From a virus, in IMG/VR virus record IMGVR_UViG_3300030046_000016, positions 1 to 52,321 of that record: a stretch of 52,321 nucleotides of DNA. The stretch is one strand, 5' to 3'. The translations under genes and the position numbers were made by a program. The first letter of the stretch is position 1, and each line of letters starts with the position of its first letter. The notes beneath the pieces are model-generated. The model saw only the letters and a program-made list of their open reading frames with translations. It ran no database searches and was not told where the DNA came from. Below are positions 39,393-48,125 of this stretch, piece after piece.

Positions 39393-40565
39393 ATGGCAAC
39401 GACGGGCGTCGGGTACAGAACTGCAAACGACGTCCTCATCGAAATCAGTCTCCGACTGTGTGAAAACTACGTCAGCACCACCCTGGCCGCGGACGTATCC
39501 ACCGGACTGCAAACCGTACCTTTAGCCTCTTTCGACAACGCCGTCTACGCTGGCGCGATGCTTGTGGTGGGAACCGGCGCCGACCTCGAAATCATCACGG
39601 TCGTAACCGCCAACCCGGAGACCAACGAGATTCAGGCAAACTTCGGTTTTGGCCACGCATCGGGCGAGACGGTTACTGCAGCAACCTTTCCATCGCAGCA
39701 GCCGACCGACCCGTACTTCACCCAGGCGGAGATACTTGATTATCTGGCGCGAGCTCAAAACGAGTTTCTGTCGAAGGTGCCAGCCTTCTACACCATCTAC
39801 GAGCAGAACGCGCTCTACGGAAACATCTTTCAATCACTGCCCGACACGGCAACCCAAATCGACCGCGTCGCCATCTCCACCGTTTACATCCCAACGGTAT
39901 CGCTGACTCGCACGGGCGGCGTAGTGACCGCGGTAACGAACGACCCAAGCGTACTGGTCGTCGGCAGCACCTTCTTCGTCTACGTGGCGCCCAGTTCGTC
40001 AGGCGAGGGCTATGGCGAAGGCGGATTCGGCGAGGGCGGGTACGGCGGAAGTACCTTTGCCGACACGTCGTTTACCGGAGTCTTTCAGGTTGCCAGCGTT
40101 ATCAACTCCACAACGTTTACCTACAACCAGATTGGCCCCGATTCGACCACTGACACGGCGCTCATTTACTACTGGGTCCGGCTGTACGAGATCACGATGG
40201 CTGAACTCACTATGCAGAACCGGAACTGGCGAAACGACTACGCGAACAACCCCACTGCTTTTTTCGAAGATCGCTCCGGACTCTACCAGTTTGGACTTAA
40301 CGCGCCACCGTCGAGCAACTTCCCGATTGAGATCCTGACCGCCACTCGGGACTCCGACACCCTGCTGCTGACCGATGGCTTCCTTGTCCCCGACGTCTGC
40401 CTCCACTACGTCATCTACAAAACGATGGAGTACATGTTTACCAAGGAAGGCGTTCGCATTCAGCCGATGCTTGCGAACTACTGCAAAGGGAGGTTCGACC
40501 GTGGGGTGGATACGACCAACCGGTACATCGACAATATGCTGGCGATGAAGAGCGGGAGGCGCTAA
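39393..40565 (+). CDS. Connector/tail-tube-like structural protein (390 aa)
   Basis: GGGAGA before ATG. N-terminal helices (NDVLIEISLRLCENYV), β-type inserts (SLTRTGGVVTAVTNDPSVLV), a Gly-rich loop (SSSGEGYGEGGFGEGGYGGS), and a C-terminal helical end (VCLHYVIYKTMEYMFTKEGV, MLANYCKGRFDRGVD). The C-terminus resembles head-tail adaptor proteins of podoviruses. TAATG overlap with the next gene. Confidence 0.6.
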   Translation: MATTGVGYRTANDVLIEISLRLCENYVSTTLAADVSTGLQTVPLASFDNAVYAGAMLVVGTGADLEIITVVTANPETNEIQANFGFGHASGETVTAATFPSQQPTDPYFTQAEILDYLARAQNEFLSKVPAFYTIYEQNALYGNIFQSLPDTATQIDRVAISTVYIPTVSLTRTGGVVTAVTNDPSVLVVGSTFFVYVAPSSSGEGYGEGGFGEGGYGGSTFADTSFTGVFQVASVINSTTFTYNQIGPDSTTDTALIYYWVRLYEITMAELTMQNRNWRNDYANNPTAFFEDRSGLYQFGLNAPPSSNFPIEILTATRDSDTLLLTDGFLVPDVCLHYVIYKTMEYMFTKEGVRIQPMLANYCKGRFDRGVDTTNRYIDNMLAMKSGRR

Positions 40566-41533
40566 TGGCTAACAAGCCTGCCCCTGTTCAATTCAGCAAC
40601 TTCACCAAGGCAGATTTTGACGACCCCAATATGGGGTACTTCAACACGGTGATGCAGCAGTTCGCCAATGCGATCAACGCAGGCAACGGATCAGCCGGAA
40701 AGACTGCGCTGCCAGCGGGAATCGACATGCAAGGTGCGACGGTGAGCGGGGTTGGGGAGCCACAATCTCCGACTGACGCCATCAGCAAGGGTCATGCCGA
40801 GAAAAACTACTCTGCGCAGGCTCTTGCTCCTCAACTTGAGGCTGGGACAAAAACTGGTCCTGGCCTCAAGACGTATCGGGCGCTCAATTCGAAGACACAG
40901 CAGGAGAGCTACAGCACCTTCCTCAATGGCGTGACCAACACCGCACCGACCACCAATACCTCGATTGTCTCGGCTGGAGCACCATCAGGTGGATCAGTAA
41001 CTTTCACTATCAGCGCAGGCTTCCACCTCTATGTCGATGGCTCGATCGTCCCTTACGGCACGTTCTCCGACACGGTTCCATTACCAAGCTCACAGGCGAT
41101 TACGTCGATGACGCGGACATCGGGCGTAGTCACGGCCACAGGCGTATTTACTGGACTGTCGGCGGGTGAGTCGATCTATGAACTGGGTGCGCTGGACTCG
41201 TCGTTTGATGGAACCTTCGAACTTATTAGCGCTTCAGGTACGACGCTGACGTGGGCCCAGCCCGGTTTTGCCGATGGGACAACTACCGGAGGCGCGGCTT
41301 CAACAGGCGGGTGTTACTACGTGTACCTCAAGAATCCAAGCCACACCTTAGCGGTTTCAGGACCCTTTAGCAGCGATAGCCAACAGAATCGTCTTGCAGC
41401 TAACGTAGACGGGCAAGTGCTGATCGCGGTCGTCGTCATCAACGCCGGCGGCGTGGTGACGACGCAGAGTGCCGCCGGAGCTACCGTGCCCGCCGCGCAG
41501 AATAACGGGAATCGTATCGTCGCCAGATTGTAG
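40565..41533 (+). CDS. β-rich tail-region protein (322 aa)
   Basis: Coupled by TAATG. N-terminus FTKADFDDPNMGYFNTVMQQ and ATVSGVGEPQSPTDAISKGH: the latter type of segment is common where fibre or collar proteins attach. Then Thr/Ser/Gly-rich β-strands. No signal peptide. Probably virion, no precise role. Confidence 0.6.
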   Translation: MANKPAPVQFSNFTKADFDDPNMGYFNTVMQQFANAINAGNGSAGKTALPAGIDMQGATVSGVGEPQSPTDAISKGHAEKNYSAQALAPQLEAGTKTGPGLKTYRALNSKTQQESYSTFLNGVTNTAPTTNTSIVSAGAPSGGSVTFTISAGFHLYVDGSIVPYGTFSDTVPLPSSQAITSMTRTSGVVTATGVFTGLSAGESIYELGALDSSFDGTFELISASGTTLTWAQPGFADGTTTGGAASTGGCYYVYLKNPSHTLAVSGPFSSDSQQNRLAANVDGQVLIAVVVINAGGVVTTQSAAGATVPAAQNNGNRIVARL

Positions 41534-41550
41534 ATTAGAATGAGGTTGCC

Positions 41551-41844
41551 ATGGCCATCCAGATCGTGAAGTCGGACGTCGACGGTATGACCGGACACTT
41601 TCAGGTCACGTTTCGCGTAAGGGATGGCGACACCTTTGGCCCTGAAGAAACTCATGGACTCTGGCCGCACGCGTTGTTTCGTACCTACCACGGCGATGGG
41701 CCGCGAACGCCGGAGAGCATAAAGGCAGCGATGTCGAAGTGGCTGAAAGAGCGTCACGCGGAGGCTTTGGCGCGGAAGCAGCACATCGACCTAATGACAA
41801 ACGTCGCTCATAGTTTCAAAGGCCAGGTGGTGACCTTCGAATGA
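41551..41844 (+). CDS. Hypothetical protein (97 aa)
   Basis: GAGG before ATG; ATGA overlap with the nozzle-like gene. Small α/β protein (MTGHFQVTFRVRDGDTFGPE) with a helical, charged C-terminus. Position suggests a tail accessory. Confidence 0.55.
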   Translation: MAIQIVKSDVDGMTGHFQVTFRVRDGDTFGPEETHGLWPHALFRTYHGDGPRTPESIKAAMSKWLKERHAEALARKQHIDLMTNVAHSFKGQVVTFE

Positions 41845-44800
41845 GCCAGGACACTCAATACAAACCAGTAGAGATGGTGTACGAGAGCAAGGGGATTATA
41901 GCCCGCGCTGTCACTGACGAATGCCCGCCGGGAACTTTTCTGAATCTAATGAATGCGTACGAGCGCGCCGAGAACTCCATGTCTTCGCGCTATGGCACCC
42001 AGATCATCAACCGCGACCCGGTTGGCGTGGGGACCAGTAATTACTTCTTCCCTGACCCGATCACCACGCTGGCGCGCCTGACTTACAAGACGAATGCATA
42101 TCGCTATGCAGGCGACTCCGAAGGCAACCTCTATCGAAGGACTGGCAATACGCAGGGGCAGTACACCAACATCTTCACTGGCCTATCAGGGTCTCCGTTT
42201 GGCTGGCTGGATGGCAGCACCTTCGAGTCGAGCCTCCCTTACCTCTTCATCTACGACGCCAACACTTCAATCAAGGACTCCGGTACTGGAACGCCGGAAC
42301 TTACCGGAATTGATTCCTCGCCGTACACGCTCAACACTGTACCCTACTCGCCCCTGCTAACCCTGATCGATAACTTTGCCCCTGGCAACGCCTACACCAC
42401 GAGCGGATTCTCGGGCGGATGGGCCTATAGCGCGGTGACCAAGCTGCAAGCCTCTTCCGGCCAGACCGTCACCGATTTCACCGACTTTTTTGGAGTGCAG
42501 CCATTTGGGGCAGGCACCTTCTCGATTGCCGGAGGCGCGAACAACGCGAGCGTTACAGCTCCAGGCTCGACAAGCAACGTGCAGATTTACTCCGGCTTCG
42601 CGTCCGCTCCGGTTACCGGGACTGAGACCGTATCGCTGTCGATGTTCGTCAACGTTCCCACTGGTGGGATCCCCGGCAATTCCGGCTCGCGCACAATTTC
42701 ACTCGACTATTCCATCAACTCTGGTGTGACATGGACTAACTTCTTCAGCCAGACCGGTAGCTCCAATCAACAGATTGGCGGCAGCCCCAGCCTCAATATC
42801 CCCGGACTCAGCAATATCGACACCCTCCAGATCAGGTCGACGATGTCGGTTATCGCCACAGCCGGGACAGTTGGCGGCACTGCGACTACCTTCGACATCA
42901 ACGCGGTCATCACCGCACCCGACGTCTTCAATCAGATCACCAACGGGATGCTGAGCGTCCTTAATACGAACACTGTTGTGCAAGTGCCAATCTCGTCGAT
43001 CGTGACCAGTGGATTTGCGTTTGGCATGTACACCGCACTCCTGATTACGACACAGGAGCCGCATGGACTGACGGGCACCACCAGCATCTCCATCTATGGA
43101 AGCTCAAACGATCTGTTGGATGGGTTCTATACAGCTACCGTTTCGAGCGCGACCACGCTAACGGTTCCCTACAAGTCAGGCGCACTGCTGAGCGCGACGG
43201 GCGGAACCCTCAACGGCGGAGCAGCCGCACCGAATACATGCGTTTTGACGGCAGAATATTCGAATCCCTACCCGCCGCAGATGTCGGCATGGGGCTTCTA
43301 TCAGCAGGTGCCGACCACAGAGACGGCGTTTCAGGTTGGCTCGTTCGTTGGCACGGTTGCGCAGAATACAACTGCGACGGTTGGTGTTACCGTTCCAATC
43401 AATTTAAACATCAATAATCAGGCGACCGATGATGACCTCATTGTGCTCACGCTCGCAGTGGGCGATCCAGCGGCAATCTCAAATATCCGCATCCAGTTTG
43501 ACGTCAACGGATCGGGCTATACCTCGGCCTACTACTACAAGGATATCTCGCCAGTTTTCTATCAGGCAGGGGTTCAGCAGCTCCAGGATGCCTACACCAC
43601 GACTGAGCAGCAGATTTTCGCCGATACCCTCGGACTCCTGACGGGGCAAGTGCCTAACTCAACGACAGCGCAGTTGCAGCCTGGCAACATCTCGACTGGT
43701 CAGGGGTCGTGGCAAACGATCTATCTGCGCAGGGGGGATTTCACGCCGATTGGGAACGCCGGAGAGTCTGGCTCTGACTGGACAGCGGTCACTGGATGGC
43801 AACTCGTTATCACCACCAACACGGTTGGCTCGTCGACGGTCGCATGCAACGGCCTCTATTTCCAGTGGGGCTACGGGCCAAGCTCTTTCGGGGGGACAGG
43901 ATACGACTATCGGGCCACATACTACGACGCGAACACCGGCACTGAGTCGAACGGAACTCCGGAGCAGGAGTTCAATACACAGTTCGGCTACCTCGCGTCG
44001 CTAGCGGCACCCTTCTTTTTGCGTCAGGCCGCGCAGGTCAACGGATTTTACTCAAATGACCCGCAGGTGACTCACGTCCGCATCTACCGCCGCGGCGGTA
44101 TCTACCCAAACAACTGGCTCAATATTGACCAAATCCCGAACGTAATCAACGCTGTCGCGAGGTTCAATCCATTCAGCTACAAGGACGTCATCCCCGACGC
44201 GGCTCTGGCGCAAGCGCCGGGACTCATTCTGGATAACGACCCCCCGGTGACGAGCTCACTCGAAGACCCGATCGCGACGACGCTATCGTTGCCGACAAGT
44301 TCGCCGGGAAGCTCTCTCTACAGCGCCTTCGTCCCGCAACTCATCAGTGTCGCGCAAGCGTCGGCAGTCTTCGTTGCAAATCAAACCGTCGTTATTGGCA
44401 ACGCGGTGAACCTTGAAGAGATTCAGGTCATCACGGGTGGTACAGGATCGTTCACCGGGATACTGAGGCTTCAGCACAACGCAGGCGAACCAGTGTATGC
44501 ATTTTCTACGCCGAGAACGCCATGCGACCAGTGCGCGTTCGCTTACGGCCAGGTGTGGCTGGCGGGCGATAAGAACAATCCGAACTTCCTTTACTACTCT
44601 AAGCCAGGATATCCGGAGAACTTTGGGCCGGAGGACTATCTCGAGGTTGGAAGCTCCAGCGACATCATCAATGCGGTCGTCAACTGGCGCGGGACGCTCT
44701 ACGTAGGTACTCAGCTATCGTGGTACGTCATCACAGGGGGTGCAACGCCGGGATGGCAGCCCACTGGGTCAATCCACGGCATCGTGGCCAACAAGGGCTG

Positions 44801-45890
44801 GACGCAGGCCGAGGGTGGCATCTGGTATCAGGCAGCGGATGGTCAAAGACTCTTCCGTGGGTCTGAAGGCACGTACATGACGCTGGAGGTGGAGTGGCTC
44901 TATCGTCTCCCATCGGCTACGCAGGTGACGCCGATTCCGCTTGTCGACACCACACAGCTTTCGCAGGTGGTTATGGCGTTCTGGAACAACGATGTCTACT
45001 TGTCGTATGTCAGCCTGAATAACAGCGGCCAGCGGTATCGCCTCATCTACAACACAAGCTACAACCGGTTCCGCGATGACGATATCCCGGCAACTGCGAT
45101 GCTCTGGGAGCAGGACACCAACCTTTTGCTGACGGCGAAGCAGTTGGGTACGTCAGCCAACTACGTCATTGTGCAGGAGGGTGTAGGCGACTCTGACGAT
45201 GGCGGGTGGGCTGGCACACAGCTAACGACCCTGCCGATCGCCCTGGACATTCAAACGCCGTATCGCGGAAGCTCTCACTTCCCAAACCAGTTCAACGTGC
45301 TTGAGACCGATGCAAGTACCGCGAGTCAGGATATGGCGACGACGCTGCTCTTCGACACGGAGCCTCCGGTATCGCTTGTTCTGGACACCTTCAACACTGA
45401 GGGCGTGCGCCAAAAGAATCAACTCCAGATCAACGATGGCGACGGGCAGCAAGCGTACTCGATGAGCATTCAGCACACCATGAACGTGTTCAACGCGCCG
45501 GTTCTCTATCAGGAGAATATCTACGTCGCGGTGCTCGCAGGCTATCGGACCAGCCGCGATACGTATTGGATCAAGTTTGGGACGGATGCCTCGAAGCTGG
45601 TGAAGCAGGGCTACTTCGATTACCAGTCGACCGCGCCGATTATCTACAACCTCTACGCGGATGGGAGCGATGTACCGTATTACACCTTCACCTTGCCTGC
45701 GGCTCCAAATCGGGCAGTGGTGCGCGTGAGGTTTGGCCAGAATGACGGCGTGAATTCGGCGGTCATCCTGCGCACCTTCCGCATGATCGGCACGAGCACG
45801 GCGCCCTACCAAGACTGGGCAAACCCGAGAGTTGAATTCAAGGCGGTTGCCGAAGGGGCGAGCTACGCGATAGGAGAACTGAATCCATGA
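41841..45890 (+). CDS. Giant tail nozzle/stabilisation-like protein (1349 aa)
   Basis: Largest gene in the window. N-terminal segment GIIARAVTDECPPGTFLNLM, then RYGTQIINRDPVGVGTSNYF; a mid region of β-sandwich inserts; and a C-terminal β-propeller-like half: ENFGPEDYLEVGSSSDIINA, RGTLYVGTQLSWYVITGG, VANKGWTQAEGGIWYQAADG, RYRLIYNTSYNRFRDDD. Podovirus nozzle proteins (gp12-like) are β-propellers with inserted domains that close the tail, and are located beside connectors. Function from size, place and fold pattern, not signature. A reverse 14-mer copy lies at 44504. Confidence 0.65.
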   Translation: MSQDTQYKPVEMVYESKGIIARAVTDECPPGTFLNLMNAYERAENSMSSRYGTQIINRDPVGVGTSNYFFPDPITTLARLTYKTNAYRYAGDSEGNLYRRTGNTQGQYTNIFTGLSGSPFGWLDGSTFESSLPYLFIYDANTSIKDSGTGTPELTGIDSSPYTLNTVPYSPLLTLIDNFAPGNAYTTSGFSGGWAYSAVTKLQASSGQTVTDFTDFFGVQPFGAGTFSIAGGANNASVTAPGSTSNVQIYSGFASAPVTGTETVSLSMFVNVPTGGIPGNSGSRTISLDYSINSGVTWTNFFSQTGSSNQQIGGSPSLNIPGLSNIDTLQIRSTMSVIATAGTVGGTATTFDINAVITAPDVFNQITNGMLSVLNTNTVVQVPISSIVTSGFAFGMYTALLITTQEPHGLTGTTSISIYGSSNDLLDGFYTATVSSATTLTVPYKSGALLSATGGTLNGGAAAPNTCVLTAEYSNPYPPQMSAWGFYQQVPTTETAFQVGSFVGTVAQNTTATVGVTVPINLNINNQATDDDLIVLTLAVGDPAAISNIRIQFDVNGSGYTSAYYYKDISPVFYQAGVQQLQDAYTTTEQQIFADTLGLLTGQVPNSTTAQLQPGNISTGQGSWQTIYLRRGDFTPIGNAGESGSDWTAVTGWQLVITTNTVGSSTVACNGLYFQWGYGPSSFGGTGYDYRATYYDANTGTESNGTPEQEFNTQFGYLASLAAPFFLRQAAQVNGFYSNDPQVTHVRIYRRGGIYPNNWLNIDQIPNVINAVARFNPFSYKDVIPDAALAQAPGLILDNDPPVTSSLEDPIATTLSLPTSSPGSSLYSAFVPQLISVAQASAVFVANQTVVIGNAVNLEEIQVITGGTGSFTGILRLQHNAGEPVYAFSTPRTPCDQCAFAYGQVWLAGDKNNPNFLYYSKPGYPENFGPEDYLEVGSSSDIINAVVNWRGTLYVGTQLSWYVITGGATPGWQPTGSIHGIVANKGWTQAEGGIWYQAADGQRLFRGSEGTYMTLEVEWLYRLPSATQVTPIPLVDTTQLSQVVMAFWNNDVYLSYVSLNNSGQRYRLIYNTSYNRFRDDDIPATAMLWEQDTNLLLTAKQLGTSANYVIVQEGVGDSDDGGWAGTQLTTLPIALDIQTPYRGSSHFPNQFNVLETDASTASQDMATTLLFDTEPPVSLVLDTFNTEGVRQKNQLQINDGDGQQAYSMSIQHTMNVFNAPVLYQENIYVAVLAGYRTSRDTYWIKFGTDASKLVKQGYFDYQSTAPIIYNLYADGSDVPYYTFTLPAAPNRAVVRVRFGQNDGVNSAVILRTFRMIGTSTAPYQDWANPRVEFKAVAEGASYAIGELNP
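44504..44517. repeat. Dispersed 14-mer, perfect copy (minus strand)
   Basis: TTCTACGCCGAGAA on plus, inside the nozzle-like gene. Confidence 0.75.
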
Positions 45891-46114
45891 GTGACTGTGC
45901 CGGTAAGAGATGTAAAAAACTGAAGGGCAGGCAGGTGGCGGGTAAGCCGGTCTGGAAGGCCGACGACACGTTGATGTGTCAAACCTGCTTCGACTTATGG
46001 ATCGAAGACCACGCGCTTGACGAGCACAAAGTTCGGAGGCTCTCAGAGGATGAGAGGGACTTCGAACTGGCCGGCCGACAGCGGCGACAACCGACCATGG
46101 CGGTGGCACACTAA
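45887..46114 (+). CDS. Cys-containing hypothetical protein (75 aa)
   Basis: ATGA overlap. Basic N-terminus with C-x4-C, later CQTC, giving a probable Cys4 site; charged C-terminus (VRRLSEDERDFELAGRQRR). No domain recognised. Confidence 0.55.
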   Translation: MSDCAGKRCKKLKGRQVAGKPVWKADDTLMCQTCFDLWIEDHALDEHKVRRLSEDERDFELAGRQRRQPTMAVAH

Positions 46115-46129
46115 AAATCCTTGCCGAGC

Positions 46130-46160
46130 ATGCAAGCATGTTGTACATTCATGCAAGCAT
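46130..46160. promoter_or_regulatory. Two start-associated elements ATGCAAGCAT
   Basis: Copies at 46130-46139 and 46151-46160, start-to-start 21 bp (two helix turns), in the gap before the gene at 46177; the second is followed by the ribosome site GAGGAG. Confidence 0.6.
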
Positions 46161-46176
46161 CACGACGAGGAGAAAC

Positions 46177-46461
46177 ATGGCAGAGACCGAGTTCAAAGAT
46201 ATCAAACTGGAAGCGATCAGTTTCCGTGGAGCACCCACCGAAAGCCAACTGGCAAACGCCCTGCACGACATCAAGGTTTTTCTCAACAAGTCCTTCGGAG
46301 CCATGCTGCTTGAAGGATTGACCGAGATCAACAATCCGAAGGCGATTTCGACCGCCAACGCGATCGGTCACGTCACGGCGGCCGAAGCTGGCTGGAAGGG
46401 CGAGAGCGGACTCGCCGTACCGCAGCAAGGGCAGCGTCCGCAGATGGTGCCACGGGGATGA
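46177..46461 (+). CDS. Hypothetical protein (94 aa)
   Basis: GAGGAG before ATG 46177, and two ATGCAAGCAT elements upstream. Helical-looking, with LANALHDIKVFLNKSFGAML and a Pro/Gln tail. No domain. ATGA overlap with the membrane protein. Confidence 0.6.
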   Translation: MAETEFKDIKLEAISFRGAPTESQLANALHDIKVFLNKSFGAMLLEGLTEINNPKAISTANAIGHVTAAEAGWKGESGLAVPQQGQRPQMVPRG

Positions 46462-46895
46462 TGACAACCCTCGCGATCGTCCTGACGCCATTTTTAATGG
46501 CCTTCCTGATTGCTCGGGTCAGCTTCCCGAACGTGAGGTTCGAGTTCGACTTCGACACGTCGCACGGAACCTTTAGCTTCATCTACGATCGGTATGCCAA
46601 GATCGCGTGGATGATCTTCGGTTTCGGCATGGCTGGGAGCCTCCTGTTTTCCAGGTTTGGCGATGGCATGTCGACGGTATTTTTGCTGTCGGCATCCATC
46701 TACGCGCTGCTTTATAACCTATGGCTAACCCTCTCGTATGAGAGTTACCTGCATTCGCGCTACCCGCGTGATGGATCGCCGGGGCGGAGCACATACACGC
46801 TCAATCGTTACTGCCTGACGTGGGCGCTGGGCGTTTCGGCGGTAGTACTTTTCATCTTTGGTTCGATCAGCGCAATGATCTTCATGAGGATGTAA
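46458..46895 (+). CDS. Four-helix membrane protein (145 aa)
   Basis: ATGATG at 46458 in an ATGA overlap. Four hydrophobic segments: TTLAIVLTPFLMAFLIARVS, IAWMIFGFGMAGSLLFSRFG, STVFLLSASIYALLYNLWLT, WALGVSAVVLFIFGSISAMI. A holin is possible in a late operon, but four helices and no adjacent lysin make that weak. Otherwise unknown inner-membrane protein. Confidence 0.6.
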   Translation: MMTTLAIVLTPFLMAFLIARVSFPNVRFEFDFDTSHGTFSFIYDRYAKIAWMIFGFGMAGSLLFSRFGDGMSTVFLLSASIYALLYNLWLTLSYESYLHSRYPRDGSPGRSTYTLNRYCLTWALGVSAVVLFIFGSISAMIFMRM

Positions 46896-47522
46896 ATGTC
46901 GATACTCGACGCTTTCACCGAAGACAAGTATAGGGTCGGGGATCTCCATGCGCGGGGCTATCTGCGCACGGATTTCCCTGAAGGCTATCTGGGGCTCATC
47001 TATCAAAAGCTGAAGGGCGATCGCTACTCGAATCGCAACCCAAATGGCACGGGGATACTCGAATCGCTGTTTTTCGGCATGGACATCTCATGGGACTCAA
47101 TCACCTCCTACCTAAGCAAGACGCCGCTGGTTATTATGGGCCGGTGGGACGGTGAGGAGTTCACGCCGGCTGGCATTATCTTCCGGACTGTGACCGTGGC
47201 CGGCGGCAAAGGTATCATGGCGGGGTATGCCTTCTTTCGCGAGTACTGGGGGTCGGTTGACGCTGAGGCGCTGGGGCTGCTGGGTCTGGCTTTCATGTTT
47301 CAAGAACTCAAGCTCGAGGTGGTACACGGCATCCGCTATGAGGACAACCACCAGACAAAGCACTTTCTGACACGTTTCGGCTTCAAAGACACCGGATTTC
47401 ACCCTCGATGGGAGATGAAAAAAGGCGTTCTCGTGCCCTGCGTAACGTCCTGCCTCCTCCGCGAAGACTTCGAAGCCTATGTCGAGAAAGTTCTAATCGA
47501 GGCCTATTCCCAAAAAAAGTAG
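46896..47522 (+). CDS. GNAT-like acetyltransferase (208 aa)
   Basis: GAGGATG before ATG. The pattern is GNAT-like: AGIIFRTVTVAGGKGIMAGY (β4-β5 region), LGLLGLAFMFQELKLEVVHG, then RYEDNHQTKHFLTRFGFKDT matching the N..(S/T)..(F)..GF motif at the end of the fold. GNAT enzymes move acetyl from acetyl-CoA to an amine. Enzymes are rare among structural genes. The gene ends in A_AAA_AAG directly before TAG, with an open -1 frame continuing, so the product could also be longer. Substrate unknown. Confidence 0.65.
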   Translation: MSILDAFTEDKYRVGDLHARGYLRTDFPEGYLGLIYQKLKGDRYSNRNPNGTGILESLFFGMDISWDSITSYLSKTPLVIMGRWDGEEFTPAGIIFRTVTVAGGKGIMAGYAFFREYWGSVDAEALGLLGLAFMFQELKLEVVHGIRYEDNHQTKHFLTRFGFKDTGFHPRWEMKKGVLVPCVTSCLLREDFEAYVEKVLIEAYSQKK

Positions 47523-47575
47523 ACTCGGAACTCCTTGTTGGCTCGTCCGAAGAGCCGGTCGTCGAGGAGTCCGTT
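47513..47575 (+). promoter_or_regulatory. Possible -1 ribosomal frameshift signal
   Basis: Slippery heptamer A AAA AAG at 47513-47519 in the zero frame, stop TAG at 47520, GAGG about 10 bases upstream, and a possible two-part stem-loop (GGCTC/GAGCC inside ACTCC/GGAGT) beginning about 8 bases downstream: the layout of the dnaX signal. Confidence 0.45.
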
Positions 47576-47593
47576 GCCACGATAGATGCGCAG

Positions 47594-48031
47594 ATGGACT
47601 CACTGCGTTCGGGCAGCATCGACGTGGTTATGCTCCCAGCGCGCTCCCGCTACACGCCAGCTATTCCTGAAGGCATGGAATCTGTTGAAGTTGGAGGGCG
47701 CGGCGCGGGAACGTACATCTTTAGACCCTCGAAAATATCGGCGGCGACCATCGCCAAAGAGGCGCTACACGGTCGGCATGGCAGTCTATTGGGCCACATC
47801 TACACGAAGGATCAAATCAGGGACAAGTACGTCGTCGTGCTTCAGGCAATTCTCCCTAATGGAACCCCAGTTCAGGAGTCGGTAGTGCTGGCCGGAGACC
47901 CCGTGGGACTCGAAAAGCAGAGGGCGATTCTACAGGCTCGGCATCCCAAAGCGGTTGTTGCCTTTGTCGATCCGGCCACTACGTCTCGCAACAGGATTCT
48001 CAGCCGAGAAAATAGCTTGCACATCCCTTGA
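47594..48031 (+). CDS. Hypothetical protein, or C-terminal part of a frameshift product
   Basis: ATG 47594 gives 145 aa but has no ribosome site; ATG 47408 would overlap the GNAT gene by 115 bases. In this frame coding-like sequence already begins at the GNAT stop (VDSELLVGSSEEPVVEE), which is what -1 frameshifting would translate. The core is α/β: IFRPSKISAATIAKEALHGR, YVVVLQAILPNGTPVQESVV, ending in a AVVAFVDP segment. No domain recognised. Confidence 0.55.
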   Translation: MDSLRSGSIDVVMLPARSRYTPAIPEGMESVEVGGRGAGTYIFRPSKISAATIAKEALHGRHGSLLGHIYTKDQIRDKYVVVLQAILPNGTPVQESVVLAGDPVGLEKQRAILQARHPKAVVAFVDPATTSRNRILSRENSLHIP

Positions 48032-48125
48032 TGATTATCTGTTCTGCCTCTAGGATGCAGGGAAGACTGCGTTTTGGGGAAGGAGCGGTAGCGATACGGG
48101 AAAATCCAGCGGCCTCTCTCCAGCA

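Noticed and set aside
45222-46148. 308-aa minus-strand frame
   Set aside because: Antisense to the nozzle-like gene; Arg/Ser-rich as in high-GC shadows.
46458-46895. Holin assignment
   Set aside because: Four helices fit poorly and no lysin is adjacent; left as an unknown membrane protein.
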